From the IMG/VR virus record IMGVR_UViG_3300036853_000256, positions 1 to 48,020 of that record: a DNA stretch of 48,020 bases; one strand, written 5' to 3'. Shown one piece after another: positions 14,698-22,454 of this stretch. Within the stretch, counting starts at the first letter, position 1. Each line of letters starts with the position of its first letter. The position numbers were made by a program, and so were the translations under genes. This stretch comes from a virus. The notes below the pieces were generated by a model. It ran no database searches, was not told where the DNA came from, and saw only the letters and a list, made by a program, of their open reading frames with translations.

Positions 14698-15525
14698 TCA
14701 GGCGGCCCCTTTCTGCGCGTCGAATAGTTCGAGCTGAACAATTCGCTCGCGCGCAGGTGTACCGATCAGATCGAGGACGCCTTGACGCCATTGCAGGGCG
14801 TAGGTGAGGCAGTTGGCGCAGTTCCTGTGGCCCACGCAGCCGCTCAGCGGGGCGCTGCGCCGGCCGTCGTAGGACCAGGCCATCGAATCGGCGGTGTTCA
14901 GGTGCACGCCGTACCGCTCCAGACCCTGCTTCTTCACGCCGAAGCCGTGGATCGGCAGGCCGTCGTCTAGCTGGCGCAGGACCTGCATGATCTCGCCGAT
15001 CTCGTCGGTGGCCTGCCGCCGACACACGGAGCCCACGCCGACGACGGGGTAGTTCCGGATGTCAATCCCGGCGGCGTCGTAGAGGTCCCAGCAGCGCAGG
15101 TAGTCGTCGCGGTCCCAGCCCTGCAGAACCGGCATGAACGGGCTCTCCGACTCGTCGCCCCACAGGTCCTGCAGCTGCACGAAGTTGGCGACGGTGCGGC
15201 GCTGGTGCTCGGCGATGGTGAGGCCGGTCTTGGCGAGCATGAACGGCTCGCACATCCAGTCCTGCGGCGTTGCCCAGCCGAGCTCGCCGATCTCCTCGTC
15301 GTAGCGGCGTACCGCGGCGACGTACTCCTGCGGGGTGGTACGCCACTCGCCGTAGAGGCTGAGTTCGGAGAAGCCGCCGGAGTCAAGTGCCCAGTGCACG
15401 CGGGCGCGTGGCAGCGTCTTGCGGCCGGCGAGCCTGCGGTGGGAGACGAACAGGCACAGGTCGGTGGGCAGGCCGTCGGCTTCGAGCCAGTTCGGCATGT
15501 GGGTGCCGAGGTAGAAGCACTCCAT
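14698..15525 (-). CDS. DpdA/TGT-like 7-deazaguanine base-exchange protein
   Basis: 275 residues with the pattern of tRNA-guanine transglycosylase-like barrels in phages: ALDSGGF with Asp48, EEIGELGWATPQDWMCEP (Asp89), VLQGWDRDDYLRC, VVGVGSV, PIHGFGVKK and TADSMAWS (Asp213). A Cys/His cluster (Cys230, His233, Cys236, Cys239) matches the expected zinc site. Phage members of this family (DpdA) replace guanine in DNA with 7-deazaguanines and protect against restriction. No preQ0 synthesis gene is visible here, so the host would have to supply the base. It could also act on RNA. Start at 15525 by TGATG overlap; a terminator follows. Confidence 0.75.
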   Translation of the reverse strand: MECFYLGTHMPNWLEADGLPTDLCLFVSHRRLAGRKTLPRARVHWALDSGGFSELSLYGEWRTTPQEYVAAVRRYDEEIGELGWATPQDWMCEPFMLAKTGLTIAEHQRRTVANFVQLQDLWGDESESPFMPVLQGWDRDDYLRCWDLYDAAGIDIRNYPVVGVGSVCRRQATDEIGEIMQVLRQLDDGLPIHGFGVKKQGLERYGVHLNTADSMAWSYDGRRSAPLSGCVGHRNCANCLTYALQWRQGVLDLIGTPARERIVQLELFDAQKGAA

Positions 15526-15686
15526 CAGCCCTCACCTCGCTCATCGGCGGTTCGCCGGAGGGCGCCCTCTCGGCGCAGTGCCTCAAGGACTCGGCTCGCG
15601 GCGCGCAGGTCGTCCGGTTCGGCCTTGCCGTTGCCGATGGCTACCGCGACGGCCACGAGCCAACCAGGCGGAAAGTCGAGGCTCAC
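15525..15686 (-). CDS. Small protein upstream of the DpdA-like gene
   Basis: 53 residues from a GTG at 15686 (VSLDFPPGWLVAVAVAIGNG...), with GTGA overlap upstream and TGATG overlap downstream. A short hydrophobic N-terminal helix is followed by a charged helix (DLRAASRVLEALRREG). The tight junctions on both sides are good evidence that it is translated. Function unknown; co-transcription with the DpdA-like gene is clear. Confidence 0.65.
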   Translation of the reverse strand: MSLDFPPGWLVAVAVAIGNGKAEPDDLRAASRVLEALRREGALRRTADERGEG

Positions 15687-16051
15687 CCTTCGCTCCTCTC
15701 GCCGGCGGCAGCGCTACGGGCGTCCTGCTCCGGTGGCGGCAGTGCTTCGGCCCACGTGAACATCACGCCAGGCGCGCCGCGAACGGCGTCCTCGATCCAG
15801 GTCCGGCCGCTGAGCCCATAGCCGTCGCGCCACCAACCCGGCACCAGGTAGGCGATGTGGAACGAGTCAGCGTCCCCGTACCAGGCCGCGCACGCCTCAT
15901 GCGCCTTAGCGCTGGCCGGGCCTTGCGGGTCGAGGGTGCCGAACACGATGCAGCCGCTATCGAACTCCTCGGCGTTCTCCCACGCGCGCACCCACAGGTC
16001 TCGGCGACGCGGGCGGTAGACGCGGCCGTTCGGCCGGACGAACTCCGTCAT
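15683..16051 (-). CDS. Hypothetical early protein
   Basis: 122 residues with many Trp and Tyr (LWVRAWENAEEF, AAWYGDADSFHIAYLVPGWWRDGYG, GVMFTWAEAL). It reads as a compact soluble domain. Four-base overlaps join it to both neighbours. Not recognised; its place just before the DpdA-like gene makes a modification-related role conceivable but unproven. Confidence 0.6.
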   Translation of the reverse strand: MTEFVRPNGRVYRPRRRDLWVRAWENAEEFDSGCIVFGTLDPQGPASAKAHEACAAWYGDADSFHIAYLVPGWWRDGYGLSGRTWIEDAVRGAPGVMFTWAEALPPPEQDARSAAAGERSEG

Positions 16052-16431
16052 GAGTCCTCCCCTGCGGCGAGCTGCCGGGCGTCAACTGGAGCTTCCGCGA
16101 CCGTGTGGTGGGCGTCGCCGGGCTCGCCGACCAGGTGGCAGGCGACGCACACGGAACGCTGCTCAAGGTCGGCCGGGTGCGGCAGCAGCTCGGGGTCGGC
16201 CACGAAGACATGCGGATGCTGGCGGCTCTTGGCGGTCACGCGTCGCTTCACCTGCTTCCCGGCCTTGATCGCTTCGGCCCGCGGGTCCTCGCCGCGCCGT
16301 ACGTGCTCCCGCCAGTGCTCGGCGGCCAGGTCGATGACGGCCGTGCCGTACGGGGTGTCGCCGTACGGCAGCCACCACGTCTCCGGGCACAGGCCGCACT
16401 CCATCGGATGCCAGCCCTCGGGCGCGTTCAC
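16048..16431 (-). CDS. Hypothetical Cys/His-containing protein
   Basis: 127 residues. ECGLCPETWW and CVACHLVGEPGDAHH suggest metal binding, separated by a basic helical region (AAEHWREHVRRGEDPRAEAIKAGKQVKRR). ATGA overlap with the LuxR-type regulator upstream. No assigned family. Confidence 0.6.
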   Translation of the reverse strand: MNAPEGWHPMECGLCPETWWLPYGDTPYGTAVIDLAAEHWREHVRRGEDPRAEAIKAGKQVKRRVTAKSRQHPHVFVADPELLPHPADLEQRSVCVACHLVGEPGDAHHTVAEAPVDARQLAAGEDS

Positions 16432-16682
16432 CGGGCACTTCCAGCCATCACGTCAGCGCCCAGCAGCCCGTACTCGTGGGCCAGGTGGACAGCGTGGGCG
16501 GCGTTGCGGGCGCCGAGCTTGGCGTACAGCCGGGTCTTGTCGGCCTTGACCGTGCCGAGCGACGTGCCCCAGCCGGTGCCGAGTTTGCGGGCGATGTCGG
16601 TCCCGTCGTGGCCGTCGGCGAGCATTTGCAGAATGCGCCGCTCGCGGTCGGTGACCGGGGCGAGCCAGGCCGGCGCGGTCAC
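16428..16682 (-). CDS. LuxR/GerE-type HTH regulator
   Basis: 84 residues from a GTG at 16682 with GGAGGTG at ideal spacing. The whole protein is a GerE-like DNA-binding domain: VTDRERRILQMLADGHDGTDIARKLGTGWGTSLGTVKADKTRLYAKLGARNAAHAVHLAHEYGLL. It lacks any receiver domain and so probably acts constitutively on early or late promoters. The frame is open 20 codons further upstream, but that part overlaps a separate small gene. Confidence 0.8.
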   Translation of the reverse strand: MTAPAWLAPVTDRERRILQMLADGHDGTDIARKLGTGWGTSLGTVKADKTRLYAKLGARNAAHAVHLAHEYGLLGADVMAGSAR

Positions 16683-16795
16683 CGGGCACCTCCGATCGCC
16701 CAGACGCACGCGCATCCGTAGCAGACGAGCCAGCCCGACCACCGGCGCCGGGTCGGCTCCCCGCAGGTGATGCAGGCCCGGGCCACGGCGCTCAC
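16679..16795 (-). CDS. 38-residue Cys-rich protein
   Basis: GTG at 16795 overlaps the preceding stop as GTGA, and the stop overlaps the next GTG. CITCGEPTRRRWSGWLVCYGC is a likely zinc ribbon in a very small protein. The double overlap and the precise fit between two genes argue that it is real. Confidence 0.6.
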   Translation of the reverse strand: MSAVARACITCGEPTRRRWSGWLVCYGCACVWAIGGAR

Positions 16796-17196
16796 GACTC
16801 GCCCCGCATCTCGTTGAGCCGGCGCAGGGCAGCCTCGTTCTCGGCGACCAGCACGCGGTTGCGTTGGTTGGCGGTGGACAGGGCGCGGGCGGTCTCGTCG
16901 AGGTTGGCGAGGTGTCGTTCGGCCATCTCGCGCCAGCGTCCGGCCTCGGCCTTGAGCTCGGCGTTGAGCACCGCCAGCCGGTCGCGTTGGGCCTCCATCG
17001 CGGTGAGGGCCTTCTGGGTGGCGAGCAGGTCGGCGAGGGTGTCCTCGAAGTCGGTCTGCGTCTCGCGGAGCTGGGCGGTCGGATCGGTCAAGTCCCGCAT
17101 TGAGGGCGGCGGTCCGAGCCTGTTCAGCGCGTCATTGACGGCCTCGGTGGCGTCGTCGATAGCGGCGGCCACCCGATCGGCGGACGGCTCGGTCAT
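16792..17196 (-). CDS. Coiled-coil protein
   Basis: 134 residues, almost entirely helical with heptad character from about residue 40 to 130 (LRETQTDFEDTLADLLATQKALTAMEAQ..., ERHLANLDETARALSTANQRN). It is acidic and has no Cys. It probably oligomerises. In the early operon it could be a scaffold for replication or recombination proteins, but no partner can be named. Confidence 0.65.
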   Translation of the reverse strand: MTEPSADRVAAAIDDATEAVNDALNRLGPPPSMRDLTDPTAQLRETQTDFEDTLADLLATQKALTAMEAQRDRLAVLNAELKAEAGRWREMAERHLANLDETARALSTANQRNRVLVAENEAALRRLNEMRGES

Positions 17197-17318
17197 GGCC
17201 GCCCCCGCATGCAGTCGACGGCGTATCGGATCAGCGCGTACGGCATGAGCAGCAGCGCGATGAAGATGGCGTCCGGGTCGCCGCAGGTCTTACGCCCGGC
17301 GTTGTCGTAGCGGCGCAT
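17193..17318 (-). CDS. 41-residue membrane protein
   Basis: MRRYDNAGRKTCGDPDAIFIALLLMPYALIRYAVDCMRGRP has one hydrophobic helix flanked by charged ends. ATG fixed by TGATG overlap with the upstream gene. Unknown function; small early membrane proteins of this kind often act on the host envelope. Confidence 0.55.
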   Translation of the reverse strand: MRRYDNAGRKTCGDPDAIFIALLLMPYALIRYAVDCMRGRP

Positions 17319-17689
17319 CAGCGGTTCACCGCCCCGGCCGGAACGACAATCAGGCGACCTGCGCTGACCTTCACCGCGTCGCGCATCTTCTTGCCGCGCC
17401 GCTTCCACTGGTTTTCCTCGGGCCAGTCCCGGCTCTTCCACCACAAGAACAGCGACCAGGCGTAGAACGGGATCGTCCAAGATCGATTCAGGCCCCACGC
17501 CTGCACGGTGAGGATCAAGAAGCCGGGCGGTGCGAACAGCCAAGCCTCTTGATGCACCCGTGCAGCGGCTCGCCAGAACCGTTCCAGGCGGTCGTTGCTG
17601 CGAACCAGCTGGCACCACAGTTCGCCCATCTGCCCGGTGGAAAGGGCGAGCTGCCAGCAGATGGACACCCAGACGACAAGGTCAATCAC
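17318..17689 (-). CDS. Early membrane protein
   Basis: 123 residues from GTG 17689 (VIDLVVWVSICWQLAL) with GGGAG upstream and a GTGA overlap. Two hydrophobic segments (about residues 1-18 and 51-84, the second Trp-rich) and a basic C-terminal region (KRRGKKMRDAVK). A host-envelope or exclusion role is possible; family unknown. Confidence 0.6.
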   Translation of the reverse strand: MIDLVVWVSICWQLALSTGQMGELWCQLVRSNDRLERFWRAAARVHQEAWLFAPPGFLILTVQAWGLNRSWTIPFYAWSLFLWWKSRDWPEENQWKRRGKKMRDAVKVSAGRLIVVPAGAVNR

Positions 17690-17925
17690 GGGTTCTCCCT
17701 GCGGTTGTCGATGATCGAGTCGACGCGGCCCTTGGCCGGGCGGATGGCGTTGCGCTGGTCGAGAAGCCGATCCAGCTGCCACCACAGCGCCTCGTTGCGC
17801 TCAGCGGGTGGAACCTCGGCGATGACGGACAGACGCTGGTCGAGCTCGGCGATCCGGACCTCGACGGGCAGGGGCTGTTCGGCGACAGGACTCAGCCACC
17901 CACGGCGGCGGGACAGGCCGTACAT
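17686..17925 (-). CDS. Small helical early protein
   Basis: 79 residues from ATG 17925 (TGATG junction). The core is a charged helical hairpin (VEVRIAELDQRLSVIAEVPPAERNEALWWQLDRLLDQRNAI). The longer open frame upstream is Arg/Gly/Pro shadow sequence of the next gene. Not recognised. Confidence 0.55.
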   Translation of the reverse strand: MYGLSRRRGWLSPVAEQPLPVEVRIAELDQRLSVIAEVPPAERNEALWWQLDRLLDQRNAIRPAKGRVDSIIDNRRENP

Positions 17926-18125
17926 CAGCGGTCCCCTCCCGCCCGGGCGGCAGCGGCGCGTAGCTTGCGGGGCGAGTGCGGCGCGGCAGCCGCCCGCGTG
18001 GTCAACCGGACCGCGCCCGGGCGCCCGGCAATCGGGTGAGCGCTGGCCTGGTCGATGCATGGCTCACCCTGGCCGGCGCCGCAGACCTGCGAACACTTCT
18101 GATACAGCTCCCAGTCGATGCTCAT
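17925..18125 (-). CDS. Small Cys-containing protein
   Basis: 66 residues; YQKCSQVCGAGQGEPCIDQ is a CxxxC...C cluster of a type frequent in actinophage zinc-finger proteins, followed by a basic Ala/Arg tail. Overlap with the ArsR-like gene upstream supports translation. Confidence 0.55.
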   Translation of the reverse strand: MSIDWELYQKCSQVCGAGQGEPCIDQASAHPIAGRPGAVRLTTRAAAAPHSPRKLRAAAARAGGDR

Positions 18126-18430
18126 CGCGGTCCTCCCAGCAGATCAGCCACGTACCGCAGCGCGTCAGGGACCGCCCGATACGGCCTGCCCCGCTTCTCG
18201 CAGACCGCGAAGCCCTCGCCGACGAGCGGGCGTAGATGCCAGCTCAGGCCAGCCTGGAAAAGGCTCAGGTCGTTCATCAACTGGACCGGCCGGACCCCGT
18301 CCGGGGACGCCAGAAGCATCGACAGGATCTGTATCCGCGTCGGGTGGGCCAGGGTCTGCATCACCCGGGCGAAGTTGTCGGCCTCGGCGTAGGTCACGGG
18401 ACGGTCGTGCGGGTTGGTGAGCTGGCGCAT
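18122..18430 (-). CDS. ArsR-type winged-helix regulator
   Basis: 102 residues: FARVMQTLAHPTRIQILSMLLASPDGVRPVQLMNDLSLFQAGLSWHLRPLVGEGFAVCEKRGRPYRAV is a standard ArsR/SmtB-like winged helix with recognition helix and beta-wing. There is no metal-binding Cys pair, so it probably acts as a simple repressor. It is co-transcribed with RecT and overlaps its stop. Confidence 0.8.
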   Translation of the reverse strand: MRQLTNPHDRPVTYAEADNFARVMQTLAHPTRIQILSMLLASPDGVRPVQLMNDLSLFQAGLSWHLRPLVGEGFAVCEKRGRPYRAVPDALRYVADLLGGPR

Positions 18431-19323
18431 CAGCTATCGCCGCCCGCCGTGCGTTCCTTGCGCTCCCGCAGCGCGGCGATGACCCGATCGGCCTCGTCGC
18501 GGGTGAGGTCGTTGCTGGACTCGAGCGGCCCGTCGGCTTCGTCGAGGCCGAGGATCTGGCCTGTCAGCCACAGCCGCTTGCTGCGGTCCTCCTCCGACTT
18601 GCTGTAGCCCAGCTCGGTCCACAGCGCGAACATCTCGCTGCGCTGCTTGGCGGTGACCATCTCGACGTCGGGGGCCTGCTCGACCGCGGGCGGCTCGTCG
18701 AGGTCGGCGGCGGTGAGCCGGCGCACGACCGGCGTCGGGGCGAGCGCGCGCTGGTCCTCGATCTCCTCGGCCGCGTACGGCATCCCCATCACGGCGTCGC
18801 TAGCTATCCAGCGGCACACCTCCGCCGTGGCGCGGGCAACCAGCATCGCGGCGGGCTGAAGGAGCCACTGGTTCTTACCGGGCTCCTTGGCCTTATCGAG
18901 CAGACCCAGCTTCCTGGCGCGCTCGATCGTCCAAACCGATTCCTGCCACTCCTCGTCCCCGCGCCGCAGCCCGGCCACGACTGCCTCGGTCTCGCTAGAG
19001 CGGACGATGCGGACCTTGTGGCCCGCGCCCTGGACGACCGCCCGCAGCGTGATGGCCTTCGGCGCGGGCACGCCCTGGATCGAATCGAAAGCCCGAAGCG
19101 ACGCCATCGGGTCGAAGCCGAGCTCCGCGCCGGCCAGGATCGCCGCCGTAGCCTCGGCGGGTTTGCCGCGGTAGGCGGCGGGGGCGAAGGAGGTGGAGCA
19201 GATGTCGGCGGCGATCTCGGAGACGGCGCGGGCCTGCTCGACCCAGCGGGCGAGGCGATCCATGCTGTTGCTGCCGTAGGTCTCTACGGCAGCCTGCTGG
19301 TTGCGGATCTCGATGTCGGTCAT
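18430..19323 (-). CDS. recT: RecT-family single-strand annealing protein
   Basis: 297 residues, start fixed by TGATG at 19323. The RecT core spans residues 20-200: AADICSTSFAPAAYRGKPAEATAAILAGAELGFDPMASLRAFDSIQGVPAPKAITLRAVVQGAGHKVRIV and PAAMLVARATAEVCRWIASDAVMGMPYAAEEIED. The C-terminal 90 residues are acidic and linker-like with a final helical region. It anneals single strands produced by the adjacent exonuclease during phage recombination and replication. Confidence 0.92.
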   Translation of the reverse strand: MTDIEIRNQQAAVETYGSNSMDRLARWVEQARAVSEIAADICSTSFAPAAYRGKPAEATAAILAGAELGFDPMASLRAFDSIQGVPAPKAITLRAVVQGAGHKVRIVRSSETEAVVAGLRRGDEEWQESVWTIERARKLGLLDKAKEPGKNQWLLQPAAMLVARATAEVCRWIASDAVMGMPYAAEEIEDQRALAPTPVVRRLTAADLDEPPAVEQAPDVEMVTAKQRSEMFALWTELGYSKSEEDRSKRLWLTGQILGLDEADGPLESSNDLTRDEADRVIAALRERKERTAGGDS

Positions 19324-20168
19324 CAGAACTCCTCGGTCCTCACCCAGCCGGGGAGGTCTATGTCGGTGATCTGGTCCTCGGGGTAGCCCGGCCAGATGCC
19401 GGACTCTCGGCAGTCGCGGTAGATCTCGAGCGCCTGGCTGACCTGCTGGTCGCCCCAGGTCATGGCCCGTTCGGTGAGCTGGTTGACGTGCACCAGGTAC
19501 GGCGGCGTCTTCTCGACGGCGATGTGCACGAACCACGGATCCGGCCCATCCGGCCGCAGGGCACGGAAGCCGCGCAGGTAGAACGGGGCCTGGATCGCGT
19601 ACCCGTAGTTGTGCGCCGCCTTGGACAGAGCGTCCGGCGCGGCACTCTCGGTGGTCTTCAGGTCGACGATCCCGGCCCAGCGCAGCCAATCCGCCTTGGC
19701 CCGGCACATGACGCCGGTTGCCGGGTCGCGCCAGATCAGCGCCCGCTCGGGCTTGCCGGAGTCGAGCAGCTTCTTCGCCAGCCGGTGCGCCTTGACCGCC
19801 TTCTCCATGGCAAACGCGGCGGCGTAGTCGGACGGACGCAGCGGCACGTATCCCTTCGCGCGCAGCCTCGCGACCTCGGCCTTGTCGGCGTCGGTCCGCC
19901 ACGCCTCCGGGTCCTTGCCGCTGCCCACGACCTCCACAGGCGTCGGCCCGGCGCCGAGCACCAGCGTGTGCACGGCGTGGCCGAGGTCGAACTCGCGCCG
20001 GACCTCCAAGGTGCCGTTGTCGATGGCGTGGCGGAAGCGGGCCGGGCCGCCGGGCTTCAGCAGCTCCCGCGCGCCGGTGCTGGACAGTGTGGCGCTGGCG
20101 AGCGCCGGCCCGAAGTACTCGTCGTCGGTGAGCTCGTAGACGCCGGGCTGGAGGGCGATGGTGGTCAC
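19323..20168 (-). CDS. RecE-like exonuclease (PD-(D/E)XK fold)
   Basis: 281 residues. It follows the arrangement of phage recombination nucleases paired with RecT: LSSTGARELLKPGGPARFRH at the N-terminus, a catalytic core with RALIWRDPATGVMCRAKADWLRWAGIVDLKTTESA (acidic and Lys catalytic residues), and YAIQAPFYLRGFRAL. It degrades one strand of duplex DNA to give tails for RecT. Translationally coupled to RecT by a TGATG junction. Confidence 0.88.
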   Translation of the reverse strand: MTTIALQPGVYELTDDEYFGPALASATLSSTGARELLKPGGPARFRHAIDNGTLEVRREFDLGHAVHTLVLGAGPTPVEVVGSGKDPEAWRTDADKAEVARLRAKGYVPLRPSDYAAAFAMEKAVKAHRLAKKLLDSGKPERALIWRDPATGVMCRAKADWLRWAGIVDLKTTESAAPDALSKAAHNYGYAIQAPFYLRGFRALRPDGPDPWFVHIAVEKTPPYLVHVNQLTERAMTWGDQQVSQALEIYRDCRESGIWPGYPEDQITDIDLPGWVRTEEF

Positions 20169-20395
20169 GAAGCCTCACCGCCTGCGGCCGCCTCGGCGTG
20201 CCTTCGGTAGTCGCTGATGACTCTGGCCTTCTCGACCACGTCGGCGGGGACGAGCTTCAGGGCCACGCATGGGCACCAGTCGTAGGTCTTCGTCCCTTCA
20301 AACGCTCCCGACTCGAACAGCAGCCGAGGATGAAGCTCCTGTTGCTCACGCAGCTGGCTGACGAGGTCGTAGACCCAGTTCGGCAGATCAGCCAT
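20165..20395 (-). CDS. Small protein coupled to the exonuclease
   Basis: 76 residues, MADLPNWVYDLVSQLREQQELHP..., with YDWCPCVALKLVP and a helical, Ala-rich C-terminus. Overlaps the exonuclease start by four bases. Resembles short actinophage early proteins of unknown role. Confidence 0.6.
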   Translation of the reverse strand: MADLPNWVYDLVSQLREQQELHPRLLFESGAFEGTKTYDWCPCVALKLVPADVVEKARVISDYRRHAEAAAGGEAS

Positions 20396-20648
20396 GGGTC
20401 ACCGCCTGGTGGAAGGCGAGCGGCCCGTCCGTGACGGCTCTGAACGCGCGCAGCACCCGCACCTCGCCGAGCGTGCCCAAAGGCTGCTTGGCCCAGAGGT
20501 GCACGACGCCTTCGAAGTCGGGCTCGGTGGGTTCGACGCGCAGGCCCTCGACGGCGAGGACTTTGGCGACGGTGGCGGCCTCGGTCGGGGTGATGCGGTG
20601 GGCGATGAGGTCTACGGGGCGGCCGTCGGCACGGATCTGCGTGATCAT
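20388..20648 (-). CDS. Hypothetical early protein
   Basis: 86 residues, mixed alpha/beta (VDLIAHRITPTEAATVAKVLAVEGLRVEPTEPDFEGVVHLWAKQ). No Cys clusters or membrane segments. Short overlaps to both neighbours. Not recognised. Confidence 0.6.
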   Translation of the reverse strand: MITQIRADGRPVDLIAHRITPTEAATVAKVLAVEGLRVEPTEPDFEGVVHLWAKQPLGTLGEVRVLRAFRAVTDGPLAFHQAVTHG

Positions 20649-20968
20649 CGAGACACCACCACGGTGGCCTTGAGATGGCGGCGAAAGTACGCCGCCAGCT
20701 CGTCGAGGCGCGGCAGCAAGCTGTCGTAGCTACCCCAGCCGTTCTCCGGGTTCATCGCGATGTACTTCGCCGGATTGGCGCGCAACTCTGCGATCCCCGC
20801 CTCAAGAACCGGAAGACACTCGCCCGCGGTCTTGCCGTGGAACTCGGCGAGGTCGGCACCGGCGGCGCGCCACATCGGTCCGCAGTTGCTGGTGTAGTTC
20901 CAGTCCGCGTCGAGGCTCGCCGGTTCGGGGCCGCCGGTGTCGATGGTCAGCCCGATGTGGTAGCTCAC
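20645..20968 (-). CDS. Conserved-looking early protein (SNCGPMW type)
   Basis: 107 residues from a GTG. NYTSNCGPMWRAAG, AGECLPVLEAGIAELRANPAKYIAMNPENGWGSYDSLLPRLDEL is a pattern I have met in many actinophage and actinobacterial proteins of unknown role. Soluble, mixed fold. Overlap junctions on both sides. Confidence 0.65.
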   Translation of the reverse strand: MSYHIGLTIDTGGPEPASLDADWNYTSNCGPMWRAAGADLAEFHGKTAGECLPVLEAGIAELRANPAKYIAMNPENGWGSYDSLLPRLDELAAYFRRHLKATVVVSR

Positions 20969-21222
20969 CGCGCCGCCTCCTTCGCGAGGCCGGGACGGAA
21001 GGCGGCGGCGCGGGCCTTACGCCACGCGCCCCACCCGGTCCGGGTCCAGCCCCACGCCAGTGGCTCGCCGTACTTCCCGGCGGTGACCTCCCAGGCGTGG
21101 CGGCGGTCGTCGCGGTGGACATGGCCGTAGATGTCCGGTCCGGGCTCCATCACGAACCGGTCATCGGCGGTCCAGACGGCAGTGCCGCCGAACCGCAGCA
21201 GACGCGTGACGACGGCGGTCAC
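20965..21222 (-). CDS. Hypothetical early protein
   Basis: 85 residues, beta-rich and aromatic (AVWTADDRFVMEPGPDIYGHVHRDDRRHAWEVTAGKYGEPLAWGW) with a basic tail. Not recognised; overlapping starts support expression. Confidence 0.55.
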   Translation of the reverse strand: MTAVVTRLLRFGGTAVWTADDRFVMEPGPDIYGHVHRDDRRHAWEVTAGKYGEPLAWGWTRTGWGAWRKARAAAFRPGLAKEAAR

Positions 21223-21761
21223 GATGCGCTCCCGGCATTCGGCGGGACATCGTCAGGCGCGCGGTAGGCCGGGCAGTCCTCGGCGTGAGGATGACTGCGG
21301 TCGGGCCAGGGGGCGAGTCCGTTTCCGCCGTCGATCCCGCAGTCGCAGCCTGAGGCGGGAACGCCCATGACGGGCTCTAGCGGTTTGTTCCAGTCGACTG
21401 GGCGCGGGCCGAAGATCTCGGCCACAGTCTCGCCGAGCGACTCGCGGTTGCGAAGTCCGTCGTACGGGTCGGGCAGGTCGCGGTCGCGTAGATAGCCGAC
21501 GCTGATGCCGAGCAGTTTGTCGGCCGCCAAGTCGACAGGCAGGCCGTTCAGTTCCTCGAGGCCGCTCACGACCATCGGCACGCGCCACTCTTCCTCCGGG
21601 TCGAGGCGCTCGATGGTGCCGCCGGACAGGCGGACAGCCCAGCCCGCGAAGCAGGCCGCCGTGCCGCAGTCCCAGCTGCCCTGCTGCCACGTTTCCGGAT
21701 GGGCGTCGATTTGATCCAGCACGGCGTACGCCAACTCGGCGTTCGGGGCCGCCGCGCTCAC
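21219..21761 (-). CDS. Conserved-looking protein (WDCGTAACFAGWA type)
   Basis: 180 residues. The N-terminal 60 residues carry AVLDQIDAHPETWQQGSWDCGTAACFAGWAVRLSG, a motif shared by many small uncharacterised actinobacterial and phage proteins. A C-terminal CDCGIDGG and late Cys pair are present. No enzyme motif is evident. Co-transcribed in the early operon. Confidence 0.65.
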   Translation of the reverse strand: MSAAAPNAELAYAVLDQIDAHPETWQQGSWDCGTAACFAGWAVRLSGGTIERLDPEEEWRVPMVVSGLEELNGLPVDLAADKLLGISVGYLRDRDLPDPYDGLRNRESLGETVAEIFGPRPVDWNKPLEPVMGVPASGCDCGIDGGNGLAPWPDRSHPHAEDCPAYRAPDDVPPNAGSAS

Positions 21762-22306
21762 CAGAACACCCCCACGGCCGCCAGGACCAGCCCCGCCCAG
21801 ATCGCGGCGAGGGCCACGCCCACAACGCCCATCCGCGCGAGCAGGCGGCGCACACGTCCACCCCAGGTCAACCGGTGACGGCCCACATAGCGCGGCTTCG
21901 GCGGCGGGGGCGGCGGCAGCGGATCCGGGCCGGGCGGCGGCGGGTTCAGCTCACCGTCGATCCCGGCCACTGAGCCGAGCAGCGACAGCTGGGCCGTGTC
22001 GGCGACCCGCTCCCACGGGGCGATCGGCTGGGCGTCGTACAGCGGCGGCGGCGGGAACGTGACGGTGTCGACCATGTCCACAACGGGGCCTGGGTGGGCC
22101 TCCGGGTCGTAGCCGTGGCCGGTCACCAGCGAGTCGGGGACGGCGTCGCTGTAGCGCAGCGGGATCGGGAACGGGCCGGACGGGACGAGGTAGGGGTTCA
22201 GGTTCTGGGTGGCCTCGCCGAGGTCGATGCGCGTGCGGTGCTCGCCGGGCAGGCGGGCGACCTCGCCGGAGTCGTTCGGGTCGTAGTCGATCAGGGTGTC
22301 GGTCAT
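21758..22306 (-). CDS. Proline-rich tail-anchored membrane protein
   Basis: 182 residues from ATG 22306 with GGAG upstream. A soluble N-terminal region (PGEHRTRIDLGEATQNLNPYLVPSG) is followed by a Pro-rich spacer near residue 125 and one C-terminal hydrophobic helix (VVGVALAAIWAGLVLAAVGVF), preceded by arginines. The topology suggests a cytoplasmic domain anchored at its C-terminus. Role unknown. Confidence 0.65.
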   Translation of the reverse strand: MTDTLIDYDPNDSGEVARLPGEHRTRIDLGEATQNLNPYLVPSGPFPIPLRYSDAVPDSLVTGHGYDPEAHPGPVVDMVDTVTFPPPPLYDAQPIAPWERVADTAQLSLLGSVAGIDGELNPPPPGPDPLPPPPPPKPRYVGRHRLTWGGRVRRLLARMGVVGVALAAIWAGLVLAAVGVFW

Positions 22307-22356
22307 CTTTATGTGTCTCCAACTTGAATTTGCTGCCGTGGTTTTCAAGTTCTGGG

Positions 22357-22394
22357 CCCGGGGCGCCCGGTTGTGTCAGGCCGAGCGCCCCGGG
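22357..22394 (-). terminator. GC-rich stem-loop in the early operon
   Basis: CCCGGGGCG and CGCCCCGGG form a perfect 9-bp stem with a 20-base loop in the 148-bp gap between two minus-strand genes. There is no T-run on either side, so it is more likely an attenuator or RNA-processing site than a full terminator. Confidence 0.45.
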
Positions 22395-22454
22395 TTTGCC
22401 AGGGCTGGGGGGAACCCTGGCGGTCCGATGCGGCAGGAAGTGCCGCGCCGGAGA

